64,000 nt of DNA from Pseudomonas sp. MYb60 (GTDB lineage: Bacteria; Pseudomonadota; Gammaproteobacteria; Pseudomonadales; Pseudomonadaceae). Positions 42,004-52,084 of the stretch are shown here, one piece after another. The stretch lies in NCBI RefSeq assembly GCF_002979555.1, contig NZ_PCOZ01000018.1, positions 19,751-83,750 on the forward strand. Reading direction: 5' to 3'. Below the pieces are notes generated by a model. The model was not told where the DNA came from, did no database searches, and saw only the letters and a list, made by a program, of their open reading frames with translations. A program made the translations under genes and the position numbers. Within the stretch, counting starts at the first letter, position 1, and the number at the start of each line of letters is the position of its first letter.

Positions 42004-45000
42004 ATGGCGAAGAAACCCACCCCAGCGACCTTTATCAAGGACCCGCTCTGGTACAAGGACGCGGTGATCTACCAAGTTCATGTCAAATCCTATTTCGATT
42101 CGAATAACGACGGTATCGGCGACTTTCCCGGCCTGATTGCCAAACTCGACTACATCGCCGACCTGGGCGTGAACACCATCTGGCTGTTGCCGTTCTACCC
42201 TTCGCCACGTCGCGATGATGGTTACGACATCGCGGAATACCGCGGCGTACACAGCGACTACGGGACCATGGCCGACGCCAAGCGCTTCATCGCCGAGGCC
42301 CACAAGCGCGGGCTGCGGGTGATCACCGAACTGGTCATCAACCACACGTCCGACCAGCACCCCTGGTTCCAGCGGGCGCGCAAGGCCAAGCCGGGCTCGG
42401 CGGCGCGGGACTTCTACGTGTGGAGTGATGATGACCAGAAGTACGATGGCACCCGCATCATTTTCCTCGACACCGAAAAGTCCAACTGGACCTGGGACCC
42501 GGTAGCTGGCCAGTACTTCTGGCACCGCTTCTATTCCCACCAGCCCGACCTCAACTTCGACAACCCCAAGGTCATGGAAGCCGTGCTGTCGGTGATGCGC
42601 TACTGGCTGGACATGGGCATCGACGGCCTGCGTCTGGACGCCATTCCGTATCTGATCGAGCGCGACGGCACCAACAACGAGAACCTCCCGGAAACCCATG
42701 GCGTGCTCAAGCAGATCCGCGCCGAGATCGACGCCCACTACCCCGACCGCATGTTGCTCGCCGAGGCCAACCAATGGCCGGAGGACACGCAGCTGTATTT
42801 CGGTGACCAGAAGGGCGACGACGGCGATGAATGCCACATGGCTTTCCATTTCCCCCTGATGCCGCGCATGTACATGGCCCTGGCCCAGGAAGATCGCTTC
42901 CCCATCACCGACATTCTGCGCCAGACCCCGGAGATTCCCGCCAATTGCCAATGGGCGATTTTCCTGCGCAACCACGATGAATTGACCCTCGAGATGGTCA
43001 CCGACAAAGAGCGCGATTACCTGTGGAACTACTATGCCGCCGACCGCCGCGCGCGCATCAACCTGGGCATTCGCCGGCGCCTGGCGCCGCTGATGGAACG
43101 TGACCGCCGCCGCGTCGAGCTGCTCAACAGCCTGCTGTTGTCGATGCCGGGCACGCCGACCCTGTATTACGGCGATGAAATCGGCATGGGCGACAATATC
43201 TACCTCGGCGACCGTGACGGGGTGCGCACCCCGATGCAGTGGTCCATCGACCGAAACGGCGGCTTTTCCCGCGCCGACCCGGCCAGCCTGGTGCTGCCGC
43301 CGATCATGGACCCCCAGTACGGGTATCAGTCGGTGAATGTCGAGACCCAGACCCAGGATCCGCATTCGCTGCTCAACTGGACCCGGCGCATGCTGGCGGT
43401 GCGCAAGCAGTCCAAGGCGTTCGGCCGGGGCAGCTTGAAGATGCTCTCGCCGAGCAACCGCCGCATCCTGGCGTATACCCGCGAGTTCACCGCCGAAGAC
43501 GGCCGCAACGAGATCATCTTGTGCGTGGCCAACGTGTCCCGCAGTGCCCAGGCTGCCGAACTGGACTTGTCGGCGTTCGCCGGCATGGTGCCAGTGGAGA
43601 TGCTCGGCGGTAACGCCTTCCCGCCCATCGGCCAGCTGAATTTCCTGCTGACCCTGGCCCCCTATGGCTTCTATTGGTTCGTGCTGGCGGCGGAAAACCA
43701 GATGCCCAGCTGGCACGTGGAACCGGCGCAAAGCATGCCGGACTTCACCACCCTGGTATTGAAAAAACGTATGGAAGAATTGCTCGAAGAACCGTGCCGC
43801 ACCAGCCTCGAACAGACGTCGCTGCCAGCGTGGCTGCCCAAACGCCGCTGGTTTGCCGGCAAGGACACGGCGATCGACAGCGTGCGCATCGCCTATGGCG
43901 TGCGGTTTGGCGACCCTCAGCACCCGGTATTGCTCAGCGAACTCGATGTGACCAGCGGCGGGCAGACCAGTCGCTATCAACTGCCGTTTGGTTTTCTCGG
44001 TGAAGATCAGTTCACCAGTGCCTTGCCGCAGCAGCTGGCCATGGCGCGGGTACGGCGTGTGCGCCAGGTGGGGTTGGTGACGGACGCCTTCAGCCTGGAG
44101 CCTTTCATTCGCGCGGTGATCCAGGGCCTGCAGGCCGGGACGGTATTGAACACCGAGGATGGCGATTTGCACTTCGACGCCACGCCGCACCTGGAGGGGT
44201 TGCAGCTGACCGACCAGACCGAGGTGCGTTACCTGTCCGCCGAGCAATCCAACAGCTCGGTGGTGGTCGGCGAGCGGCTGGTACTCAAGCTGATCCGCAA
44301 AGTCGCCTCCGGCGTGCACCCTGAGCTGGAAATGAGCGCCTACCTGACGGCCGCCGATTACCCGAACATCTCGCCGTTGCTGGGCGCGGTCGTGCGCCGC
44401 GACGGAGCAGGGCAGGACAACCTGCTGATGATTGCCCAAGGCTACTTGAGCAATCAGGGGGATGCCTGGGCCTGGACCCAGAACAGCCTGGAACGGGCGA
44501 TTCGCGATGAACTGGCCGAGGCCATGTCCGAACAGGAGCAACACTACAACGCGCTCGGCGAGCTGAAGGATTTTGCCGGGTTGCTCGGTCAGCGCCTGGG
44601 CGAGATGCACTTGGTATTGGGGGCGAAAACCGCCAACAAGGATTTCAAGCCCGAAGTCACCACCACCAAAGACACCCAAGCCTGGGCCAAGGATGTGGGT
44701 GCGCAACTCGACCGCGCCTTGCACTTGCTTGAGCTGCATCAAAACCAATTGAACCCGGCGGATCAGACGCTGGTCAGTGACTTGCTGGCGCAGAAAAAAG
44801 CCATCGCCGGTCACGTCCAGGCCTTGGCCAAAGCCACCGCAGGCGGATTGCGCATTCGCGTTCACGGTGACCTGCACCTGGGGCAAGTACTGGTGGTGAA
44901 AGGCGATGCTTACCTGATCGACTTCGAAGGTGAACCGGCGCGCCCACTGCACGAACGGCGCGGCAAGCACAGCCCGTATAAAGATGTGAGCGGCGTGCTG

Positions 45001-45351
45001 CGTTCCTTTGATTACGCGGCGGCCATGGCCCTGAATGTGCAAGGGGTGGATCACTCGCCCGAAGCGGACCTGGCGCGCAGGCGCGTCACGGACCGTTACC
45101 TGAGTGAAGCGCGCGAGGCATTTATCCAGGCTTATCAGTCAGCTACGTCTACACTGGCGCATGACTGGCAGGATGCCAACGGGCAGGACGCAGCGCTGAC
45201 GTTATTCAGTCTGGAAAAGGCCGCGTACGAAGTGGCCTACGAAGCAGAAAATCGCCCGACCTGGCTGCCGGTGCCCCTGCAAGGGTTGCACGGCTTGCTC
45301 AGTGGGCTGGGACCTATATCGAAAACTGCACGCGGTAGGGACATGTCATGA
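42004..45351 (+). CDS. treS: Trehalose synthase fused to maltokinase (TreS-Mak)
   Basis: A 1115-aa fusion. Residues 1 to about 550 are a GH13_16 trehalose synthase that isomerises maltose and trehalose: nucleophile Asp212 (GLRLDAIPYL), acid Glu254 (LLAEANQWPE) and Asp325 (LRNHDEL). The C-terminal half is a maltokinase (Pep2-like, aminoglycoside-kinase fold) with catalytic HGDLHLGQ (His954, Asp956) and LIDFEGEP; it makes maltose 1-phosphate from maltose and ATP. The fusion passes substrate directly to GlgE. Its 3' end overlaps glgB by 4 bp (ATGA). The ribosome site is AGGAG near 41992. Confidence 0.95.
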   Translation: MAKKPTPATFIKDPLWYKDAVIYQVHVKSYFDSNNDGIGDFPGLIAKLDYIADLGVNTIWLLPFYPSPRRDDGYDIAEYRGVHSDYGTMADAKRFIAEAHKRGLRVITELVINHTSDQHPWFQRARKAKPGSAARDFYVWSDDDQKYDGTRIIFLDTEKSNWTWDPVAGQYFWHRFYSHQPDLNFDNPKVMEAVLSVMRYWLDMGIDGLRLDAIPYLIERDGTNNENLPETHGVLKQIRAEIDAHYPDRMLLAEANQWPEDTQLYFGDQKGDDGDECHMAFHFPLMPRMYMALAQEDRFPITDILRQTPEIPANCQWAIFLRNHDELTLEMVTDKERDYLWNYYAADRRARINLGIRRRLAPLMERDRRRVELLNSLLLSMPGTPTLYYGDEIGMGDNIYLGDRDGVRTPMQWSIDRNGGFSRADPASLVLPPIMDPQYGYQSVNVETQTQDPHSLLNWTRRMLAVRKQSKAFGRGSLKMLSPSNRRILAYTREFTAEDGRNEIILCVANVSRSAQAAELDLSAFAGMVPVEMLGGNAFPPIGQLNFLLTLAPYGFYWFVLAAENQMPSWHVEPAQSMPDFTTLVLKKRMEELLEEPCRTSLEQTSLPAWLPKRRWFAGKDTAIDSVRIAYGVRFGDPQHPVLLSELDVTSGGQTSRYQLPFGFLGEDQFTSALPQQLAMARVRRVRQVGLVTDAFSLEPFIRAVIQGLQAGTVLNTEDGDLHFDATPHLEGLQLTDQTEVRYLSAEQSNSSVVVGERLVLKLIRKVASGVHPELEMSAYLTAADYPNISPLLGAVVRRDGAGQDNLLMIAQGYLSNQGDAWAWTQNSLERAIRDELAEAMSEQEQHYNALGELKDFAGLLGQRLGEMHLVLGAKTANKDFKPEVTTTKDTQAWAKDVGAQLDRALHLLELHQNQLNPADQTLVSDLLAQKKAIAGHVQALAKATAGGLRIRVHGDLHLGQVLVVKGDAYLIDFEGEPARPLHERRGKHSPYKDVSGVLRSFDYAAAMALNVQGVDHSPEADLARRRVTDRYLSEAREAFIQAYQSATSTLAHDWQDANGQDAALTLFSLEKAAYEVAYEAENRPTWLPVPLQGLHGLLSGLGPISKTARGRDMS

Positions 45352-47585
45352 GCTTTACACATAAAGAACCGCTGCAACCGAAGTTGACGGCATTGCCGGC
45401 ATCCAGGGATGTCGAGGCGCTGGTACGCGCCGAGCACCATGACCCATTTTCGATCCTTGGGCCCCATGATGATGAGCAGGGTGGCCAGTTCATCCGCGCG
45501 TTTCTGCCTGAAGCCTTGAGCGTGCAGGTGCTGGCACGCGACAGCGGCGAGCCGATCGGCAGCCTGGACGCGAGCCAGGTGCCGGGGCTGTTCGTCGGGC
45601 ATTTCTCGACCCGTGAGCCCTACCTGTTGAAGATTCAGTGGGCCGGCGGTGAGCAGATCACTGAAGATCCCTACAGCTTCAGCCAGTTGTTGCTGGGGGA
45701 GATGGACCTCTACCTGTTTGCCGAGGGCAACCACCGCGACCTGAGCAGCTGCCTGGGTGCCCAGGTCACCAGCATCGATGGCGTGCAAGGTGTGCGTTTC
45801 GCGGTCTGGGCGCCGAATGCGCGGCGTGTTTCGGTGGTCGGTGACTTCAATATCTGGGACGGTCGCCGTCATCCGATGCGCCTGCGCCATCCCTCCGGTG
45901 TGTGGGAAATCTTTATCCCGCGCCTGCAACCGGGCGCGGCCTACAAGTACGAGATCCTCGGCGCCAACGGCATCCTGCCGCTCAAGGCTGATCCGATGGC
46001 GCTGGCCACCCAGCTGCCACCCGACACCGCGTCCAAGGTCGCCGCGCCCTTGCATGTGGATTGGCAGGACGACGCGTGGATGCAATCGCGGGTAGAGCGG
46101 CACAAGCCCAGCGCGCCGCTGTCGATCTACGAATTGCACGTGGGGTCCTGGCAATGCGAGCTGGACGAGGCGGGCGAAGTGTCGCGTCAGTACGGCTGGC
46201 GCGAACTGGCTGACCGCCTGATTCCCTACGTGCAGCAGTTGGGCTTTACCCATGTGGAGCTGATGCCGATCATGGAGCACCCGTTCGGCGGCTCCTGGGG
46301 TTACCAGGCGTTGTCGCAGTTCGCGCCCACGGCACGGTTCGGCTCGCCGGATGACTTCGGCTATTTCGTCAACGCCCTGCACCAGGCCGATATCGGCGTG
46401 ATCCTCGATTGGGTGCCGGCGCATTTTCCGACCGATACCCACGGCCTGGCCCAATTCGACGGCACCGCACTGTATGAATACGCCAACCCGCTGGAAGGTT
46501 TTCACCAGGATTGGGACACCCTGATCTACAACCTCGGGCGCACTGAAGTGCACGGCTTCATGCTGGCTTCGGCCCTGCACTGGCTCAAGCATTTCCACAT
46601 CGACGGCCTGCGGGTGGATGCCGTGGCGTCGATGCTGTACCGCGACTACTCGCGCAAGGCCGGCGAGTGGGTGCCCAACCGCCATGGCGGTCGCGAGAAC
46701 CTGGAAGCCATCGACTTCTTGCGTCACCTCAACGACGTGGTAGCCCTGGAAGCGCCGGGTGCCTTGGTGATCGCCGAAGAGTCCACGGCCTGGCCTGGCG
46801 TGAGTCAACCCACGCAACAGGGCGGCCTGGGTTTCAACTACAAGTGGAACATGGGGTGGATGCACGATTCGTTGCATTACATCCAGCAGGACCCGGTGTA
46901 CCGCGCCCATCATCACAACGAACTGAGCTTCGGCCTGGTCTACGCCTGGTCCGAGCGTTTTATCCTGCCGATCTCCCATGATGAAGTGGTGCACGGCAAA
47001 CATTCACTGATCGACAAGATGCCCGGCGACCGCTGGCAGAAGTTCGCCAACCTGCGGGCCTACCTGGCGTTCATGTGGACCCATCCGGGCAAGAAACTAT
47101 TGTTCATGGGCTGTGAATTTGGCCAATGGCGCGAGTGGAACCACGATCAGCAACTGGACTGGTACCTGCTGCAGTACGCCGAGCACAAGGGTGTGCAGAA
47201 GCTGGTAGGTGACTTGAACCGCCTGTACCGCGATGAGACCGCCCTGCATGAACAGGACGACGCACCCCAGGGGTTCCAGTGGTTGATCGGCGACGATGCA
47301 ATCAACAGCGTCTATGCCTGGCTGCGCTGGAGCAAGGACGGCAAACCGGTGCTGGTGGTCGCCAACTTCACCCCGGTGCCCCGTGAGGCCTATGCCGTGG
47401 GCGTGCCATTCTCCGGGCGCTGGAGCGAGGTGATCAACACCGATGCGGATACTTACGCAGGGTCCAATTTCGGCAACGGTGGTGACGTCTTTACCCAGGA
47501 TGAGCCGCGTCATGGCCAACCGGTGTCGTTGTCGTTGAATCTGCCGCCGCTGGGGGTGCTGATTTTGCGGCCGGAAGCAGGATAA
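45348..47585 (+). CDS. glgB: 1,4-alpha-glucan branching enzyme
   Basis: A 745-aa GH13_9 enzyme that introduces alpha-1,6 branches into the glucan made by GlgE. Two N-terminal CBM48-type domains precede the catalytic barrel. The nucleophile is Asp424 (GLRVDAVASMLYRD), the acid Glu477 (VIAEESTAWPG), and PISHDEVVHGKHSL carries the transition-state Asp. It is translationally coupled to treS. The following GGDEF gene begins 51 bp later on the same strand and may be in the same transcript. Confidence 0.95.
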   Translation: MSFTHKEPLQPKLTALPASRDVEALVRAEHHDPFSILGPHDDEQGGQFIRAFLPEALSVQVLARDSGEPIGSLDASQVPGLFVGHFSTREPYLLKIQWAGGEQITEDPYSFSQLLLGEMDLYLFAEGNHRDLSSCLGAQVTSIDGVQGVRFAVWAPNARRVSVVGDFNIWDGRRHPMRLRHPSGVWEIFIPRLQPGAAYKYEILGANGILPLKADPMALATQLPPDTASKVAAPLHVDWQDDAWMQSRVERHKPSAPLSIYELHVGSWQCELDEAGEVSRQYGWRELADRLIPYVQQLGFTHVELMPIMEHPFGGSWGYQALSQFAPTARFGSPDDFGYFVNALHQADIGVILDWVPAHFPTDTHGLAQFDGTALYEYANPLEGFHQDWDTLIYNLGRTEVHGFMLASALHWLKHFHIDGLRVDAVASMLYRDYSRKAGEWVPNRHGGRENLEAIDFLRHLNDVVALEAPGALVIAEESTAWPGVSQPTQQGGLGFNYKWNMGWMHDSLHYIQQDPVYRAHHHNELSFGLVYAWSERFILPISHDEVVHGKHSLIDKMPGDRWQKFANLRAYLAFMWTHPGKKLLFMGCEFGQWREWNHDQQLDWYLLQYAEHKGVQKLVGDLNRLYRDETALHEQDDAPQGFQWLIGDDAINSVYAWLRWSKDGKPVLVVANFTPVPREAYAVGVPFSGRWSEVINTDADTYAGSNFGNGGDVFTQDEPRHGQPVSLSLNLPPLGVLILRPEAG

Positions 47586-47636
47586 CGGCTCTACGGTGCG
47601 GGATTCTGTTGTCCACGCTACTGGCAGGATGCCACA

Positions 47637-48803
47637 ATGGCACCTTTGTCGTGGCAGCAGAATCAGGCGGATTTCATGAATGGCCTTGGGCGTGAGCAGG
47701 ACCAGGATTGTTTTATAGAAGAGCAGGTGCGCACCGATCGCTTGCACCAGCTGTTTCGCCAATCGTTTTCCGCGACCTTTGGCAGCTATCTCGGCGCGAT
47801 CATGCTGTGCTGGCTATGTTGGGACCGGTTCGATCACCAGGTCATCCTGATCTGGTTGACGCTGCTGGCAGCCTCCACCGTGCTGCGGCTGAAGATGTTC
47901 ATGGACTGGTTTCGCTGTCCCAACAGCGAGCGCACGCCTGAGCGTTGGGAGCGGCGCTACTGGGTCACGCTGATGCTGTCCGCCGGCATCTGGGGCGCCG
48001 GTGCCCTGGCGGTGATGCCCACCGACGACCGGTTGTCCCAGGCGTTGGTGATGTTGTTCACGGTGGGCATGTCAGTGAGTGCGGTGTCTTGCTATTCGGC
48101 GTATCGCTACATGACCCTGGCCTCCATGGCCCTGGTGTTACTGCCTTGTACCCTTTGGTTGTTGTTCCAGCCGTCGTCGATGCAGGTGGGGGTGGCCATC
48201 GCGGTGCTGGTGTTCTCCTCGTTCGTGGTCAGCGCCACGCGCAAATTATCGGATGCCCTGGAAAAAGCCTTTCGCCTCACGCGCCAGATGGAACGTGCGC
48301 ACAACATTTCCACCCGCGCTGCGCAGACCGATGAACTCACCGGCCTGATGAACCGCCGTGCGTTCTTCGAACACGCCCAGTTGCTCTACGCCCAGTGCCG
48401 GCACAATCAGCAGCCGCTGTGTGCGCTGATGCTGGACATGGACCACTTCAAGGCCATCAACGACACCTACGGCCATCAGGCCGGTGACCAGGTGCTGCGT
48501 CAGATTGGCGGGGTGATCAGCGCCTCTTTCCGACAAGCCGACGTGTATGGCCGCCTGGGGGGCGAGGAATTTGCGGTGCTGCTGCCCAACACGTCGCTGG
48601 AAACCGCGCGGGCCATTGCCGAGCAACTGGTCAAGGCGATTTCCGGCCTGGCCGCCGAACCGGTGCACGGCCTGACGGCCAGCCTGGGCGTGGCGTCCAC
48701 CCATGCGGTGGACCAGGACCTGCACGGCCTGATGAATACCGCTGACAAGGCGCTGTACCGTGCCAAGGCCCAGGGGCGTAATCAGGTGGCGGTGGCGGAG
48801 TAG
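47637..48803 (+). CDS. Membrane-bound diguanylate cyclase (GGDEF)
   Basis: A 388-aa protein with about six hydrophobic helices in residues 45-210 and a C-terminal GGDEF domain: DELTGLMNRRAFFEHAQ, LDMDHFKAINDTYGHQAGDQ, and the active site YGRLGGEEFAVLLP (GGEEF, an active variant). The upstream RxxD inhibitory site is not evident. The N-terminal domain is not a recognised sensor. Converges on the hybrid kinase gene, 3 bp apart. ATG 47637 used, with GGCAGGA upstream; ATG 47676 possible. Confidence 0.88.
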   Translation: MAPLSWQQNQADFMNGLGREQDQDCFIEEQVRTDRLHQLFRQSFSATFGSYLGAIMLCWLCWDRFDHQVILIWLTLLAASTVLRLKMFMDWFRCPNSERTPERWERRYWVTLMLSAGIWGAGALAVMPTDDRLSQALVMLFTVGMSVSAVSCYSAYRYMTLASMALVLLPCTLWLLFQPSSMQVGVAIAVLVFSSFVVSATRKLSDALEKAFRLTRQMERAHNISTRAAQTDELTGLMNRRAFFEHAQLLYAQCRHNQQPLCALMLDMDHFKAINDTYGHQAGDQVLRQIGGVISASFRQADVYGRLGGEEFAVLLPNTSLETARAIAEQLVKAISGLAAEPVHGLTASLGVASTHAVDQDLHGLMNTADKALYRAKAQGRNQVAVAE

Positions 48804-48806
48804 GGC

Positions 48807-50993
48807 TCAGTCCTTGAACATCGCCTTGGCCAGCGCTCGCGCAATCTGGTCGGCGGAGTAGGGCTTGGGGAGGAATTCGAAGCCGTCGTAGCCGCTGTCT
48901 GCCAGTTCTTCGCTGTAGCCGGAAGTCAGCACGATCGGCAGCGCAGGGCGCCGTTCGCGCAGGATCCGCGCCATGGCCACCCCGGTCATGCCGGGCATCA
49001 CCACGTCCGAGAAGATTGCGTCGAAGGGCAGGGCGTCGGCCCCGGCAAGGGCCAGCGCTTGCTCCGCATCGGTGGCCCAGGTGGTCTGGTAGCCAAGGTC
49101 TTGCAGGATCTGGTTGGCGAAGCGGCCGACGTCCAGGTTGTCTTCCACGATCAGGATGTGGCGCATAGCAACGGCATGAACCGGGGCAGGGTCTTCGTGA
49201 GGGGTGGGGTGTTGCGCGGTTTGCGGCGGCACCTGCGGCAGGTACAGGGTGAACACCGTGCCTCGGCCCAGGGTGCTGGACACGTCGACATTGCCACCAG
49301 ACTGCTTGGCAAACCCGAATACCTGTGACAACCCGAGCCCGGTGCCTTTGCCCACGGCCTTGGTCGTGAAGAACGGCTCGAAAATGCGTTCGAGGGTTTC
49401 ACTGGCAATCCCGCTGCCGGTGTCCGCCAGGGACACGCTGACAAAAGGTTGGGTCACTTGTGCATCGCCACGGATGCTCGGCATCGCTGTTGCAGTGGCA
49501 ACCTTGAGGCTCAGCGTGCCCTGGCCGTCCATTGCGTCACGGGCATTCAGGGCAATATTGATCAGAGCGGTTTCAAACTGGCTGGCGTCTACCCGCACGT
49601 GGCAAGGCTGAGCGGGGAGGTCGACGTGTACCTGAATACGTGCACCGGTGACGCTTTCGAGCATCTCGCCGATCGTCCGCACGCGCTGGCACACGTCGAA
49701 GACTTCCGGGTTCAGCGGCTGGCGGCGGGCGAAGGCGAGCAACTGGCTGGTGAGCTTGCTGGCACGCTCGACCGTATCCGACACCGCAGCCATGTAACGC
49801 TGACGGCGCTGTTCGGACAGCCCGGGCTGGCGCAGGAAGTCCACGGAGGAGCGGATGATCGTCAGCAGGTTGTTGAAGTCGTGGGCCACGCCTCCGGTGA
49901 GTTGGCCAATGGCTTCCAGTTTCTGCGATTGGCGCAACGCTGCTTCGGCCTCGGTGAGGGCGGTGGTGCGTTCTTCCACGCGCTGCTCGAGGGTCGCGTT
50001 GAGTTCGGTGAACGCCGCAAGGCCCTCACGCACCGCCGCGTCGGCCCGGACTCGCTCGATATGCGCCCAGGAGCGCTCGGTGACTTCGCCCACCAGCGCA
50101 AGCTCATAAGGCGACCAGACCCGCGCCGCTTTGTCGTGCACGGCCATCAGCGCGGTCAGGCGGCCGTCCTTGATCAATGGGAAACACACCGTCGCGAGTG
50201 CACCGAGGGCCTGGTAACTGGCTGCATCCTTTAGGGTGAATTCGACGCGGTTGTCTCGGACCACCAGGGGTTCACCGGCACGCAGGCTTTTGACGGCGCG
50301 TTCGCCGAACGAGGCCAGGCTGTAATGCCCGACAATGCTCGGCGAGCCTGGCGCCGCCCAGTTGCCACGAATGGTAAAGCCGTCTTCATCGGCATCCATG
50401 TCGGCATAAGCGCAGTTGGACACCTGCAGGTGTTCGGCCAACAGGCGCGTGGTGGTGGTCATGATGGCTTCGGCATCGAGGGCATTGGCCACCGCGCTGC
50501 CCACTGCATCGAGTACCGCCAGGCGACGGGTGAGAAACACAGTCGTGGTGGTTTCGGTGACGGTATCGAGCATGCCGACCACTCGGCCCTGGGGGTCTCT
50601 GATCGGGCTGTAGCAAAAGGTGAAAAACGCCTGTTCGGGGCCTTGGCCGCGTTCAATCAGCAGCGCGAAGTTCTCGATATAGGTGGCATGCCCTTCAAAC
50701 GCCGCGTTGGCAATGGGGGCGATCTCGGGCCAGACTTCGCGCCACACCTCACTGAAGGGCCGCCCCAGCGCGTAGGGCTTGTCCCCCAAAATCGGAATGA
50801 AGGCGTCGTTGTACAGCATGGTCAACTGTGGCCCCCACACGATGGCCTGGGGGAAACTCGAGGCAAAACACAGCGCCACCGTGATCTTGAGTACGTCCGG
50901 CCAGTGTTCGGCAGGCCCCAGAGGCGTGTTGGCCCAATCATGCTGGCGAACGCGCTCAGCCATCTCGCTGCTGCTTTGCAGCCAATTCATCAT
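48807..50993 (-). CDS. Hybrid sensor histidine kinase with GAF and receiver domains
   Basis: A 728-aa soluble kinase. N-terminal PAS-like domain (about 1-140), a GAF-like domain (about 160-310), a coiled coil (ELNATLEQRVEERTTALTEA), a HisKA box (GGVAHDFNNLLTIIRSSVDF), HATPase with NARDAMDGQG, GSGIASETLERIFEPFFTTK and GTGLGLS, and a C-terminal receiver with Asp in AIFSDVVMPG and Lys in FLPKPYS. No membrane segment, so it should sense a cytoplasmic or diffusible signal. No response regulator adjoins it. Two ATG codons are adjacent at the start. Confidence 0.9.
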   Translation of the reverse strand: MMNWLQSSSEMAERVRQHDWANTPLGPAEHWPDVLKITVALCFASSFPQAIVWGPQLTMLYNDAFIPILGDKPYALGRPFSEVWREVWPEIAPIANAAFEGHATYIENFALLIERGQGPEQAFFTFCYSPIRDPQGRVVGMLDTVTETTTTVFLTRRLAVLDAVGSAVANALDAEAIMTTTTRLLAEHLQVSNCAYADMDADEDGFTIRGNWAAPGSPSIVGHYSLASFGERAVKSLRAGEPLVVRDNRVEFTLKDAASYQALGALATVCFPLIKDGRLTALMAVHDKAARVWSPYELALVGEVTERSWAHIERVRADAAVREGLAAFTELNATLEQRVEERTTALTEAEAALRQSQKLEAIGQLTGGVAHDFNNLLTIIRSSVDFLRQPGLSEQRRQRYMAAVSDTVERASKLTSQLLAFARRQPLNPEVFDVCQRVRTIGEMLESVTGARIQVHVDLPAQPCHVRVDASQFETALINIALNARDAMDGQGTLSLKVATATAMPSIRGDAQVTQPFVSVSLADTGSGIASETLERIFEPFFTTKAVGKGTGLGLSQVFGFAKQSGGNVDVSSTLGRGTVFTLYLPQVPPQTAQHPTPHEDPAPVHAVAMRHILIVEDNLDVGRFANQILQDLGYQTTWATDAEQALALAGADALPFDAIFSDVVMPGMTGVAMARILRERRPALPIVLTSGYSEELADSGYDGFEFLPKPYSADQIARALAKAMFKD

Positions 50994-51150
50994 TGGGAGA
51001 ACACCTTGTTCGCTTGTTTGCCACGGTCTGTGAATGGCCCGCGAGAGGGACCGATTAACTACAGACCGAAATGGCCACCGCCAGTTCAGCGCGATTATCC
51101 ATGAGATGGCGAAATGATGCTCTCTCCAAATGAAGGGCGCTTTGGGTCAA

Positions 51151-52002
51151 CTATTGCGCCGCAAAAACCCCTGTCCAGTAGATGCCGGCATCGCTCTTGG
51201 GGTCCATCGCGTAAGCGGCGCCCAATTCGCGAAACTGGGGGTTCATCAGGTTGGCGCAATGACCGGGGCTGGCGAGCCAACCGTCCACCACCTTGCGCGG
51301 GGTGTCCAGGCCGGCGGCGATGTTTTCACCGATATTCTTCGCGATGTAACCGGCCAATTCGGCACGGTCACCGGGGGTGCGGCCGTCAGGGTCCAGGTGG
51401 TCGAAGAAGTTGCCGTTGGCCATATTGCGCGTATGGCTGTTGGCGGCACCGGCCAGGTCGTCATTCCACGACAGCGGCGTGGTCGGGCTGAATGCCTGGG
51501 TGCCGCACTGACGCGATTGGGCGCGGGCGGTATTGATCAGGTTGAGCAACTGCCTGCCTTCGGTCTGCCAGTCGCCCAGGCCGCTGGACAACAAGGGACG
51601 GGCGAGCACGATCCGCCAGTCCTGGCCGCTGTTGCTGACGCCGATGTCGACAAACTGCGGGTCCAGCACCACCCGGCAGAAACTCTCGCGCACCGCTTTC
51701 ATGGCCGCTTGCGCGTCTTTGGGCCCGGACAGGCTGATGGCCTGCACATTCACCATCGGGTAGGCGGCACGGGCCAGCGCCTGCTGCAGGTCGCCGACAT
51801 TGTTGGCGGGCAGCACCAGCCGCGTGTCGCTGGCCAGGGGTGGCAGTTCCTGAGAACCCTGGTCGCCGCAGCGTTGTACCTGGCTGCGGTATTGGTTGAT
51901 CTGTTGCACCAACTGACTTTCTTCATTCGCCATCGCGCTGGCGCAGAACACCGTAGTGGCGGCCAGCGTCGTAAGACCCATCATCAATGACAGAACGCGC
52001 AT
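51151..52002 (-). CDS. Secreted CAP-domain (SCP/PR1) protein
   Basis: A 283-aa protein with a Sec signal peptide (MRVLSLMMGLTTLAATTVFC then ASAMAN). The N-terminal half (about 27-140) is unfamiliar. The C-terminal half is a CAP domain: LLNLINTARAQSRQCG, SHTRNMANGNFFDHLDPDGR and GENIAAGLD, with SPGHCANLMNPQFRELGAAY. Bacterial CAP proteins are secreted, with roles that are mostly unknown. It lies 82 bp upstream of the MFS gene end on the same strand. Confidence 0.87.
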   Translation of the reverse strand: MRVLSLMMGLTTLAATTVFCASAMANEESQLVQQINQYRSQVQRCGDQGSQELPPLASDTRLVLPANNVGDLQQALARAAYPMVNVQAISLSGPKDAQAAMKAVRESFCRVVLDPQFVDIGVSNSGQDWRIVLARPLLSSGLGDWQTEGRQLLNLINTARAQSRQCGTQAFSPTTPLSWNDDLAGAANSHTRNMANGNFFDHLDPDGRTPGDRAELAGYIAKNIGENIAAGLDTPRKVVDGWLASPGHCANLMNPQFRELGAAYAMDPKSDAGIYWTGVFAAQ

Positions 52003-52084
52003 GGACGTTACCCTTGAGCTTGAAAGTGCCCATGATGCGCGATGTAACCCGGTCTGGCGCAACGCCTTTTTTGTTTTTTTTGCC

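Noticed and set aside
41734..45054. A very long open frame antisense to treS (over 1100 codons)
   Set aside because: It mirrors a well-supported coding sequence in GC-rich DNA. Its translation is rich in His, Gln, Gly and Val with no domain and no ribosome site, a common artefact of biased third positions.
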